Positions 41,469-48,132 of a DNA stretch of 64,000 nucleotides are shown here, in pieces. Origin of the DNA: Ohtaekwangia koreensis (lineage in GTDB: Bacteria; Bacteroidota; Bacteroidia; Cytophagales; Cyclobacteriaceae); NCBI RefSeq assembly GCF_900167975.1, contig NZ_FUZU01000001.1:253001-317000 (forward strand). Reading direction: 5' to 3'. How positions within the stretch are numbered: the stretch's first letter is position 1; the number at the start of each line of letters is the position of its first letter. The translations under genes were made by a program, and so were the position numbers. The notes below the pieces were generated by a model. It ran no database searches, had not been told where the DNA came from, and was given only the letters and a program-made list of their open reading frames with translations.

Positions 41469-41990
41469 ATGTCTGTTAAAACGATTGTAGGAATTATGGG
41501 GCCTGGCGAGAACGCAACCCCGGATGATAACGAAATTGCATTCGAGCTTGGGCGTGCTATCGCCAAGCATGGCTGGATCGTTTTGACTGGCGGTCGCAGT
41601 TTCGGAGTAATGGATGCTGCTATGAAAGGTGCACGTGATGTTGGTGGATTAACCATCGGTGTGCTGCCCGATAGCAATGACCGTAACTCTTCTGAAAACG
41701 CACAGATCAAAATCGTAACGGGTATGGGAAGTGCCCGAAACCTGATCAGCGTATTATCAAGCAATATCATTGTAGTGTTAGGGATGGCCGCTGGTACAGC
41801 GTCTGAAGTAGCACTGGCGATCAAATCAAATAAGAAAGTTATCCTCTTGAACCAGGATGAAATAACCATACGGTTTTTCAAGAACATCGGTACATACCGT
41901 GTGATGGTTGCCAAAAACGTTGATGAAGTGATCTTCCAGATCAAAGATTATCTTGCCGTACATCAGGCCGGATTAACTACACATGAATAG
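41469..41990 (+). CDS. TIGR00725/SLOG-type nucleotide-binding protein
   Basis: 173 residues, Rossmann-like. IVGIMGPGENATPDDNEIAF, VLTGGRSFGVMDAAMKGA, IGVLPDSN and ARNLISVLSSNIIVVLGMAA with AGTASEVALAIKSNKKVILL are the features of the SLOG/TIGR00725 group, which is related to LOG (lysine decarboxylase-like) and molybdenum-cofactor carrier proteins. A GGxGTxxE-like loop appears as GMAAGTASE. Probably binds a nucleotide or cofactor; the precise ligand is unknown. Confidence 0.82.
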   Translation: MSVKTIVGIMGPGENATPDDNEIAFELGRAIAKHGWIVLTGGRSFGVMDAAMKGARDVGGLTIGVLPDSNDRNSSENAQIKIVTGMGSARNLISVLSSNIIVVLGMAAGTASEVALAIKSNKKVILLNQDEITIRFFKNIGTYRVMVAKNVDEVIFQIKDYLAVHQAGLTTHE

Positions 41991-42045
41991 TTAATCGTCC
42001 TCGGAAATTAGTTGCCCATAAATATAGTTACCTATAAATAAAGAA

Positions 42046-42067
42046 GGAGGCTCCGTGAGGAGCCTCC
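42046..42067. terminator. Strong hairpin after the TIGR00725-type gene
   Basis: GGAGGCTCC (42046-42054) and GGAGCCTCC (42059-42067), loop GTGA, perfect arms. T-rich stretch (TTCTTTCTTCTTT) follows a few bases on. Confidence 0.65.
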
Positions 42068-42412
42068 CAAGATTCTTTCTTCTTTACCTTCGCCAGTATT
42101 ACCTGGAATCAGGCTATATAGAGTATATTCTCAGCTTTTTATCCAAGATTCACATCTCAGTTAAAGGAAGCACCCCTAAAGATGAAAGAAATCTGTTACG
42201 CCTATATATTAAAATACGGTGCCAGTCCCCTGAAGCTTGCATAACGCCATATTCCCAAGAAAAGCGCGAAATAGATTTCGCAAAATGTGTATTCTTCTGG
42301 GATATAGTTCCACATCCGGTTACATAATCACCCTGGTAAGAAGGAAATTTATGTGTAACCAAATAATGTGCAATCAATACTATATATATAGTATGTAATA
42401 CGTATAAGTATA
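42068..42412. other. Gap without a supportable gene
   Basis: No conserved protein on either strand. There is a small hairpin GCGAAATAGATTTCGC near 42266 and a run of TATATA near 42382-42418. A 90-codon plus-strand frame starts inside the preceding terminator and is not credible. Confidence 0.5.
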
Positions 42413-42458
42413 TATAAAAAAGAGAGGACTCTCGATGAGAGTCCTCTCGATCTTTTCT
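42413..42458 (-). terminator. Terminator of the stress operon
   Basis: GAGAGGACTCTC (42422-42433) and GAGAGTCCTCTC (42437-42448), loop GAT; six T follow on the minus strand. It ends the three-gene unit 43881-42517. Confidence 0.85.
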
Positions 42459-42516
42459 TGCTTATTCAAATTCCAGTATCAGTGAAAAATGAAAAAGACT
42501 TACAAAAGATCATTTT

Positions 42517-42798
42517 TTATTGTTTCCTTCTTCCAAGATTCTCTTTTAATCCATTAATACCTTGTGATGCTTCTGAAGTAGCATCTTCAACTTCTTCAGA
42601 TGCGCGGTCTTTCATTTCGGAGAGAAAGCTTTTTCCTTTACCCATCCATTGGGCAACGTCATCCAGCCAGTCATCAGTAGTTTTCTTAATGTTTTTGCGG
42701 AGGTCTTCTCCTTTTTCTGGTGCGATGAGCATTCCTACAATTACGCCCGCAGCGGCAGCACCCAGGATGCCGACAATTACTTTAGATGTTGAGTTCAT
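42517..42798 (-). CDS. YtxH-like stress protein
   Basis: 93 residues. N-terminal membrane-touching helix VIVGILGAAAAGVIVGMLIA followed by PEKGEDLRKNIKKTTDDW, the YtxH signature, and a charged coiled coil (DRASEEVEDATSEASQGING). YtxH proteins are induced in general stress in Gram-positive bacteria and are widespread. The gene is last in a three-gene unit with DUF4142 and DUF2383, the same set seen in many stress islands. Confidence 0.9.
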   Translation of the reverse strand: MNSTSKVIVGILGAAAAGVIVGMLIAPEKGEDLRKNIKKTTDDWLDDVAQWMGKGKSFLSEMKDRASEEVEDATSEASQGINGLKENLGRRKQ

Positions 42799-42823
42799 GA
42801 TGATTAAAATTTAAAGTGGAAAA

Positions 42824-43387
42824 TTATATACTTTGTTCACACGCTTTTACCTTATCAAGGTGTGCTCTTAAGTCTGGTAACTTTTGGTCAATCAATATTT
42901 TTAAATCTGCATCTTCTGTCTTCTCAAGACGTGATTCAAATTCTTTTATATTCTTTTCATGTTGATCAACCATGGTCTTGCACCATTTCTTATTGAAGTC
43001 TTTTACATTCTCTTCCTTCGTCAGATCTTCAATTTTCCGCTTCGCTTCGTCTTTCTCCTCACTTGGAACAGTAATAGCCTTTAGACTTGCAAAGGTCTGC
43101 AGATCTTCCAGCAATTTACCATGTTCCTTTTCAAGCAATTGTGCTATCTCCTTGATCTGTGCGTTATCCGATTTTTGTGTAGCGAGTTTGGCTAAGCTTA
43201 TCTCGGCATAATTTGCAGCAACTGTTTCTGCAACAAAGTCTGCATCTTTCTCTTCCTTACGTTCATCAAATTTTTCTTCATTTGATTCTTCCGCTATTTC
43301 ATTTGTATCTGTAGTCTCCTTTTTACCACAGGATATCACAACGAATCCTGCAAATAGAAAGGGAATAAATTTTTGAACGAGTCTCAT
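42824..43387 (-). CDS. DUF4142 lipoprotein
   Basis: 187 residues. Lipoprotein signal ending GFVVISC, an acidic tether (EIAEESNEEKFDERKEE), then a DUF4142 four-helix domain: DADFVAETVAANYAEISLAK, NAQIKEIAQLLEKEHGKLLE, WCKTMVDQHEKNIKEFESRL and KILIDQKLPDLRAHLDKV. The helices carry conserved His/Glu residues, similar to ferritin-like or signalling bundles. Periplasmic lipid-anchored; the function is unknown. Twenty-three bases downstream of the DUF2383 gene. Confidence 0.9.
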   Translation of the reverse strand: MRLVQKFIPFLFAGFVVISCGKKETTDTNEIAEESNEEKFDERKEEKDADFVAETVAANYAEISLAKLATQKSDNAQIKEIAQLLEKEHGKLLEDLQTFASLKAITVPSEEKDEAKRKIEDLTKEENVKDFNKKWCKTMVDQHEKNIKEFESRLEKTEDADLKILIDQKLPDLRAHLDKVKACEQSI

Positions 43388-43410
43388 TTTTTTTGTTTTT
43401 GAGTTAGTGG

Positions 43411-43881
43411 CTAATGTGCATGTGCATACTGATCACGATAAGTCTTTATAGTATCGTGCGATGCCTTGATAGATTTACGTTGATTCTCAACTATATTCTT
43501 TACTCCTACAGGCCATTCGAAGTTTTCGCTTAAGGCATCTTTATAAGATTCCAACGCTCTGTCTTCTCCGAATTCGCAAAGCTGTAAAGCCGCCAATACA
43601 TCATCGGAAGAAAATGTACTTTTTACATCCATCCACGCGCGGTATATATCTCCGGCAGCAGATGTGTCTTTTGCAGGTTCACCACCCAGACGTATCACTG
43701 CGTCTGTCAAAGCGCTTTTATAGTTTCGGCTATCTTCTGCCATCTGAATAAAGATAGTTTTGATTTCAAAGTCGGTTGTATCTTTAATCTCTTCAGCAGC
43801 TTTTTGATATCCTTTAATACGATCGAGATTAGTACGGATCAGGTCATTCAGAATACTGACGACTCTTTCATTCGTTTTCAT
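43411..43881 (-). CDS. DUF2383/PA2169-family four-helix protein
   Basis: 156 residues, ferritin-like four-helix bundle of the PA2169 (DUF2383) type: VSILNDLIRTNLDRIKGYQK, FEIKTIFIQMAEDSRNYKSA, GGEPAKDTSAAGDIYRAWMD and ASHDTIKTYRDQYAHAH. It is soluble with no signal peptide. Often encoded next to DUF4142 and YtxH genes. It leads the operon whose promoter region contains an 18-base palindrome. Confidence 0.9.
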   Translation of the reverse strand: MKTNERVVSILNDLIRTNLDRIKGYQKAAEEIKDTTDFEIKTIFIQMAEDSRNYKSALTDAVIRLGGEPAKDTSAAGDIYRAWMDVKSTFSSDDVLAALQLCEFGEDRALESYKDALSENFEWPVGVKNIVENQRKSIKASHDTIKTYRDQYAHAH

Positions 43882-43906
43882 AGCATATATATTTAAGTAG
43901 TTTTCG

Positions 43907-43924
43907 AGTCAGTACTTACTGACT
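43907..43924. promoter_or_regulatory. 18-base perfect inverted repeat upstream of the stress operon
   Basis: AGTCAGTA-CT-TACTGACT, eight-base arms, 26 bases before the DUF2383 start. It looks like an operator for a dimeric regulator, or a binding site near the transcription start. Confidence 0.5.
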
Positions 43925-44320
43925 TAAACGTATATTCAAAAAAACATGCCATTCAACACGCTAAATAATGTTGGAATGAATGGCATATTTTGAGTACACA
44001 CTGCCCCAAGAAGAGGACCTGCGTTTGAACACGTGGTGGAAAATTGAATACGTTATAAAAAGTTGACACGTATTGAGGAAAATAACCACATACTGAGATA
44101 TATAGGGGACGATATTTTAAACTGTCATTTTTAAAGAAAGTCATTGGTCATCCCATCAAATGCTTCCAAGGTGGGCTATTTTGCCTGCCATGAGGCAGAT
44201 TTTTCTCACCTCAATCCATATTATATATAGTGTGCTTCGTTTTAAATGCAAAGGCATAAATATTTCTATACAATTTGGTATATCACAAATTGATTTCAGG
44301 ATAACAAAAATTATAATGTT
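43925..44320. other. Structured gap between divergent genes
   Basis: No gene. Two notable inverted repeats: ATGCCATTC (43946-43954) with GAATGGCAT (43978-43986), and a nested structure around CTGCC/GGCAG with AGGTGGG/CTCACCT near 44168-44214, followed inside by TTTTT. These may be a small RNA or terminators of short transcripts; no evidence of either beyond shape. Confidence 0.4.
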
Positions 44321-44803
44321 ATGATACCAGATAAGATTTTGTATACCGATGGACACGATGTAACTGTAACAGATTCTACTTTCCAGGTAAAGAATACATC
44401 GTATAGTTTGAAAGGAATTATCAAACACGGTTTGCTTATTGTAAGGCCTCAGCGCTTGCCAGGAATTCTGTTGATGCTGGCAGGACTCATTCTTGGTCTT
44501 TGTGGATTCATGAATGTGTTTCCTATTAATGCATTTGGTGAGATGCGCACAGACTCAGGAGAATTTATAAATGCAAACACGATCATCATGTGGATTGGTG
44601 TAGCATTTTTTGTAATTGGAATAGTAGTCATCGCTTTGATCCGCGAAAAATATGCGGTGCGAATTGCCACTGCCGAAGGTGAGAAGAATGCAGTAGTAAG
44701 TTATCGTAAAGAATATGTAGCACAAATTGTAAACGCATTGAATGAAGCATTGAGATTTGCCCGGCCAGGTTCTGGTCATTCATTCATCGCTGTAAAAGAG
44801 TAA
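44321..44803 (+). CDS. DUF6232-like membrane protein
   Basis: 160 residues. Soluble N-terminus (KILYTDGHDVTVTDSTFQVK, NTSYSLKGIIKHGL), two membrane helices (LPGILLMLAGLILGLCGFMN and IIMWIGVAFFVIGIVVIALI) and a C-terminal cytosolic tail (KYAVRIATAEGEKNAVVSYR, EYVAQIVNALNEAL). The YAVRI.TA.GE...V pattern agrees with DUF6232; family name moderately sure. Function unknown. Followed by a strong terminator. Confidence 0.65.
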   Translation: MIPDKILYTDGHDVTVTDSTFQVKNTSYSLKGIIKHGLLIVRPQRLPGILLMLAGLILGLCGFMNVFPINAFGEMRTDSGEFINANTIIMWIGVAFFVIGIVVIALIREKYAVRIATAEGEKNAVVSYRKEYVAQIVNALNEALRFARPGSGHSFIAVKE

Positions 44804-44818
44804 GCTGAATTATTAGGG

Positions 44819-44851
44819 GTCTGTCCCGGCAACGGGACAGACTTTTTTTTT
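44819..44851 (+). terminator. Terminator after the DUF6232-like gene
   Basis: GTCTGTCCCG (44819-44828) and CGGGACAGAC (44833-44842), loop GCAA, nine T. Confidence 0.92.
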
Positions 44852-44877
44852 GACTATATATTTATACTTGCGTTTGT

Positions 44878-45882
44878 ATGGTAAAATTTATTACCGCGTC
44901 ACTGATTGTTATCATGAGTATACATTCAGCCTGGTGCCAGGTTGAACCTAAAGAGCCTAAGGAACCATTAGGACTCGCATTGGAGAATTTTAAATATCCG
45001 TTTCCCATACAGTATATAAAACTTCATATCCAGGGTCAAGATGTTTCCATGGCCTATATGGACATAAAGCCCGTTGCAAATGAGAACGGTAAAACTGTTC
45101 TTTTTTTGCATGGCAAAAATTTCTTCGGAGCGTATTGGGAGAAATCGATTCGATTCATGGCGGCATTAGGATATCGTGTTATAGTGCCTGACCAAGTTGG
45201 TTTTGGGAAATCGTCTAAGGCATCTATTGTTTATTCTTTTCAACTTCTGGCCGAGCAAACTAAAAAATTGCTTGATTCACTTTCTATACAAACTGTAGCG
45301 GTAGTGGGGCACTCGATGGGAGGGATGTTGGCAACACGCTTTACACTGATGTATCCTGCAAGGGTAAGCCATTTGATATTAGAGAATCCCATTGGTCTTG
45401 AAGATTATAAAGTGAAGGTTTCCTATAGTTCCATAGAAAAGGAATATCAAAAGGAACTTGCCAGAACAGAAGCGAGCATTCGAAAATATCATGAGACTTA
45501 TTACGTTGTATGGAAGCAGGAGTATGAACAGTATGTTCAGGTTCAATACCGCTGGACGTTAAGCGCAGAGTATAACAGGCTCGCCTGGGTAAATGCATTA
45601 ACCAGTCACATGATCTATACGCAGCCCGTGGTTTATGAATTTGCAAACATAAAGCGTCCTACCTTGCTAATTATAGGACAGGCTGACAGAACATCTATAG
45701 GGAAAGATGCGCTGTCTGAAGAGGAAAGAAAAACCGTAGGACAATATCCAACACTCGGCAGAAAAATAGCGGAGTCTATAACCGGAGCACATCTTATAGA
45801 GTTTGAGAATGTTGGCCATATACCTCATCTGGAAAATACGGAAAGATTTAACCAGGCATTAAAAGATTTTATAGCGCAATAA
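44878..45882 (+). CDS. Alpha/beta-fold hydrolase, exported
   Basis: 334 residues. Signal peptide MVKFITASLIVIMSIHSAWC. Hydrolase core: TVLFLHGKNFFGAYWEKSIR (oxyanion HG), VIVPDQVGFGKSS, nucleophile elbow VVGHSMGGMLATRF (Ser in GHSMGG), LLIIGQADRTS (acid) and FENVGHIPHLE (His). Catalytic triad thus complete. Serine hydrolase of the periplasm; substrate unknown, possibly an ester or a lactone. Stop and next start are 6 bases apart, so it pairs with the CinA C-domain gene. Confidence 0.92.
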   Translation: MVKFITASLIVIMSIHSAWCQVEPKEPKEPLGLALENFKYPFPIQYIKLHIQGQDVSMAYMDIKPVANENGKTVLFLHGKNFFGAYWEKSIRFMAALGYRVIVPDQVGFGKSSKASIVYSFQLLAEQTKKLLDSLSIQTVAVVGHSMGGMLATRFTLMYPARVSHLILENPIGLEDYKVKVSYSSIEKEYQKELARTEASIRKYHETYYVVWKQEYEQYVQVQYRWTLSAEYNRLAWVNALTSHMIYTQPVVYEFANIKRPTLLIIGQADRTSIGKDALSEEERKTVGQYPTLGRKIAESITGAHLIEFENVGHIPHLENTERFNQALKDFIAQ

Positions 45883-45888
45883 TAGAGC

Positions 45889-46368
45889 ATGTACGATCTC
45901 AAGGAAATCAATGTCATTAAAGACTATATGTTACGAAGCAACCAGACTGTGTCGGTTGCCGAAAGTGTTACCTCCGGACATATACAGGCTGCTTTGTCAC
46001 GGGCAGAATTTGCGATGAAATTTTTCCAAGGAGGAATCACCGCTTATAATTTAGGGCAGAAGTACCGACACTTGCAGGTGGAGCCAATACATGCGCAATT
46101 TACAAATTGCGTATCTGAAAGGGTAGCGATGGAAATGGCAGATAATGTTTGTAGCCTCTTCAGAAGTGATTGGGGTATAGGAATTACCGGGTATGCTATG
46201 CCGGCACCCGAGGTTTCCGTGGAGGAACCTTTCGCCTTCTTCTCTTTTTCTTTCCGCGGAAAAAACCTTGAAGTAAAGAAGATACATACCACTATAAAAG
46301 ATGCATGGGAAGTTCAGAAATTTTTTACTGAGGAAGTAATTAAAGAGTTTGCGTCTTTAATAGTTTGA
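45889..46368 (+). CDS. Stand-alone CinA C-terminal (PncC-like) domain, divergent
   Basis: 159 residues. Same fold as the C-terminal domain of CinA: SVAESVTSGHIQAALSRAEF, FQGGITAYNLGQKYRHLQVE, FTNCVSERVAMEMADNV and WGIGITGYAMPAPEV. Compared with the CinA of this window (AESCTGG and SGIAGPGG) it reads AESVTSG and TGYAMPA, so the Cys and the Gly loop are changed. It may have lost or shifted NMN deamidase activity. Encoded directly after the alpha/beta hydrolase and within the stress cluster. The stop codon lies inside the first unit of a 13-base tandem array. Confidence 0.8.
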   Translation: MYDLKEINVIKDYMLRSNQTVSVAESVTSGHIQAALSRAEFAMKFFQGGITAYNLGQKYRHLQVEPIHAQFTNCVSERVAMEMADNVCSLFRSDWGIGITGYAMPAPEVSVEEPFAFFSFSFRGKNLEVKKIHTTIKDAWEVQKFFTEEVIKEFASLIV

Positions 46369-46449
46369 TCTGAATATTTGATCTGAAATATTTGATCTGA
46401 ATATTTGATCTGAATATTTGATCTGAATATTTGATCTGAATATTTGATC
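46364..46449 (+). repeat. 13-base tandem array TTTGATCTGAATA
   Basis: Six units of TTTGATCTGAATA (one with an extra A) plus a seventh partial TTTGATC. Starts: 46364, 46377, 46391, 46404, 46417, 46430, 46443. Each unit has a GATC. The first unit contains the stop codon of the CinA C-domain gene. Confidence 0.95.
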
Positions 46450-46489
46450 CTATATACACCGAACAGAAATTCGAATTGTGCTTATAAAC

Positions 46490-46524
46490 AAAAGCATCGC
46501 CCTGATTTGAGCGATGCTTTTAAT
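46490..46524. terminator. Bidirectional terminator between CinA C-domain and BON genes
   Basis: AAAAGCATCGC and GCGATGCTTTT around CCTGATTTGA, with A/T-rich flanks on both sides; shared by convergent genes. Confidence 0.85.
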
Positions 46525-46551
46525 TAAATTATAGTATATAATTTTAATACA

Positions 46552-47583
46552 CTATGCTTCCGCAGGACTTGTCTTGCGCGATGTATTGGTGGCGGAAGTC
46601 GCACTACCAACCGGAGTGGACATGCTCGAATTATCTTTTGAAGATTGTCCTGATTTCGGAGATAAATCGACACCGCTCATACCACTGCTGGATCGTACGC
46701 GGATTCTGTTTTCAACATTCAGCACGCCAGATATATTCTCAACTATATCTTCGGCTCTGCGTTTTTCAGAACGATTATCTACGGCCCCGATCAAAGTCAC
46801 CTCACCGTTGCTTACACTGATCTCTATTTCCGAAGCATCAATATAGGGGTCATCACCAAGTCTGTCGCTGATGTCTTCTTTGATGCGCTCATCAGAACGT
46901 CTGTAGCCTTTAGGACCTTTACCTTTGTGCTGACCACTTCTTTGCCGGTCTTGTTCGCGTCTGCGTTCAGCATCATCATCACCGAACCAGGATGATACCT
47001 CGTCACGACTGCGATCCCACCAGCTGCGTTCCTCGTCTTGACCGTAACCTGAGCGATTATAGTTTGAGCTATAGGCGCCATAATTACCAGAACCATAAGT
47101 GGAACCACCGTAGCCACCATCGCTTATACGGCCTTGACTATAGCCGCCACGATAGTCGGAATCATAACCCAGGTCATCGTTCCATTGTTCGCGGTTAGAA
47201 TTGGTGTCGTAACCCCTGTTGCCATATCCACCTTCATAACTTCCACCGCTATATGTATTCTGGTTTCCATAGTATCGCGAATCGAAATCACGGTCGTAGG
47301 AACGCGCGTTACCATACTCTGATCTTCCGGAGCGTCCCTGATTGCGATAATCATTTCCGCGATCATCATAGCGTTTCGAGTTATACTGATTTTCATTGCC
47401 ATGATATCCGGATGACCTGTCATCGTAGGAAGAACCTTGGCCATAGCGACCTTCATTCCAGTCAGAATTTTCCAAATGGTGACCATTGGTATAACGGTCT
47501 CCATAATTAGAACCACGTGAGCTACTTTCTTTATTAGGCCAGTAGGAACGCGATCCGCGTTGCGCACGATTGTAGTTAGCCAT
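46552..47583 (-). CDS. BON-domain protein with prion-like N-terminal region
   Basis: 343 residues from the ATG at 47581-47583 (a longer start would add a hydrophobic stretch unlike the family). Residues 1-190 are strongly biased to Gly, Tyr, Ser, Asn, Arg and Asp with repeats like GGYGNRGYD, GNYGAYSSNYN. Residues about 193-215 carry the SWFGDDDAERRREQDRQ motif, common in stress proteins, then a basic segment. The BON domain (about 230-300) reads IKEDISDRLGDDPYIDASEI, SVSNGEVTLIGAVDNRSEK and VLNVENRIRV. BON domains bind membranes or glycan; the N-part has the composition of phase-separating proteins. Confidence 0.85.
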   Translation of the reverse strand: MANYNRAQRGSRSYWPNKESSSRGSNYGDRYTNGHHLENSDWNEGRYGQGSSYDDRSSGYHGNENQYNSKRYDDRGNDYRNQGRSGRSEYGNARSYDRDFDSRYYGNQNTYSGGSYEGGYGNRGYDTNSNREQWNDDLGYDSDYRGGYSQGRISDGGYGGSTYGSGNYGAYSSNYNRSGYGQDEERSWWDRSRDEVSSWFGDDDAERRREQDRQRSGQHKGKGPKGYRRSDERIKEDISDRLGDDPYIDASEIEISVSNGEVTLIGAVDNRSEKRRAEDIVENISGVLNVENRIRVRSSSGMSGVDLSPKSGQSSKDNSSMSTPVGSATSATNTSRKTSPAEA

Positions 47584-47724
47584 AATTGAAAAATTTAAGT
47601 GTTTAACAATTGAATATGCTATAGCAATCGACAAAACCGTGCCTTTTTGTGACGGGAAATATTGAGCATACAGTTACTCGATACATCCGAAGATGTTACT
47701 TGATTTACACAACTGCCGTGATCT

Positions 47725-48060
47725 TTACTCGAAGATCCTGTTAAGTTCTTCCATGACAAGCGGCTTTTCTAAAATGCGAAATGACGAAGCAGAAGTTTTA
47801 GGCACGTGATAAGCGCTAATGAGATTCAATTGAGCCTTTGGATAATTCACCAGTATATATTCGGTTTTACCCCAACCCAATCCATCTGGAAGGTTATTGT
47901 CCAGAAAAATATAGTCCGGTTCAATCTCATCCAGAATTTTCATTCCTTCTGCTAACGTAACAGCATGATAGACCTCGAAATTCTTTCGAGTAAAGAAGCT
48001 TTTCATCAGGACACCAAAATCCCGTTCATCATCGATCAGCAAAATTTTTTTGGCCTTCAT
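47725..48060 (-). CDS. Stand-alone response-regulator receiver
   Basis: 111 residues, receiver domain only: IDDERD acidic pair at 10-11, phospho-acceptor D54 in YIFLDNNLPDG, Ser in NLISAYHV and Lys in ILEKPL. No output domain, so it acts through partner proteins. It lies 72 bases downstream of the cyclic glucan synthase gene on the same strand and may control that enzyme or the BON gene downstream. Confidence 0.9.
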   Translation of the reverse strand: MKAKKILLIDDERDFGVLMKSFFTRKNFEVYHAVTLAEGMKILDEIEPDYIFLDNNLPDGLGWGKTEYILVNYPKAQLNLISAYHVPKTSASSFRILEKPLVMEELNRIFE

Positions 48061-48132
48061 AGCTTTGTTTATTAAAATCTCCTACCAACGTTGTTACTTA
48101 TTTATATAGTGTCAGGCAAGGGATCGTTAAAA

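Noticed and set aside
42180-42300. tRNA-like segment
   Set aside because: No cloverleaf or T-loop pattern; only a small GCGAAA hairpin.
42055-42327. 90-codon plus-strand reading frame
   Set aside because: It starts inside a strong terminator hairpin, has a random-looking composition and no partner; coding is unlikely.
46364-46449. CRISPR array
   Set aside because: Units are 13 bases, directly joined with no spacers, and no cas gene is present.
46824-47567. Long frames in other registers of the BON gene
   Set aside because: Caused by the repetitive low-complexity codons of the BON N-terminus; Met/Ile/Val-rich translations show no family.
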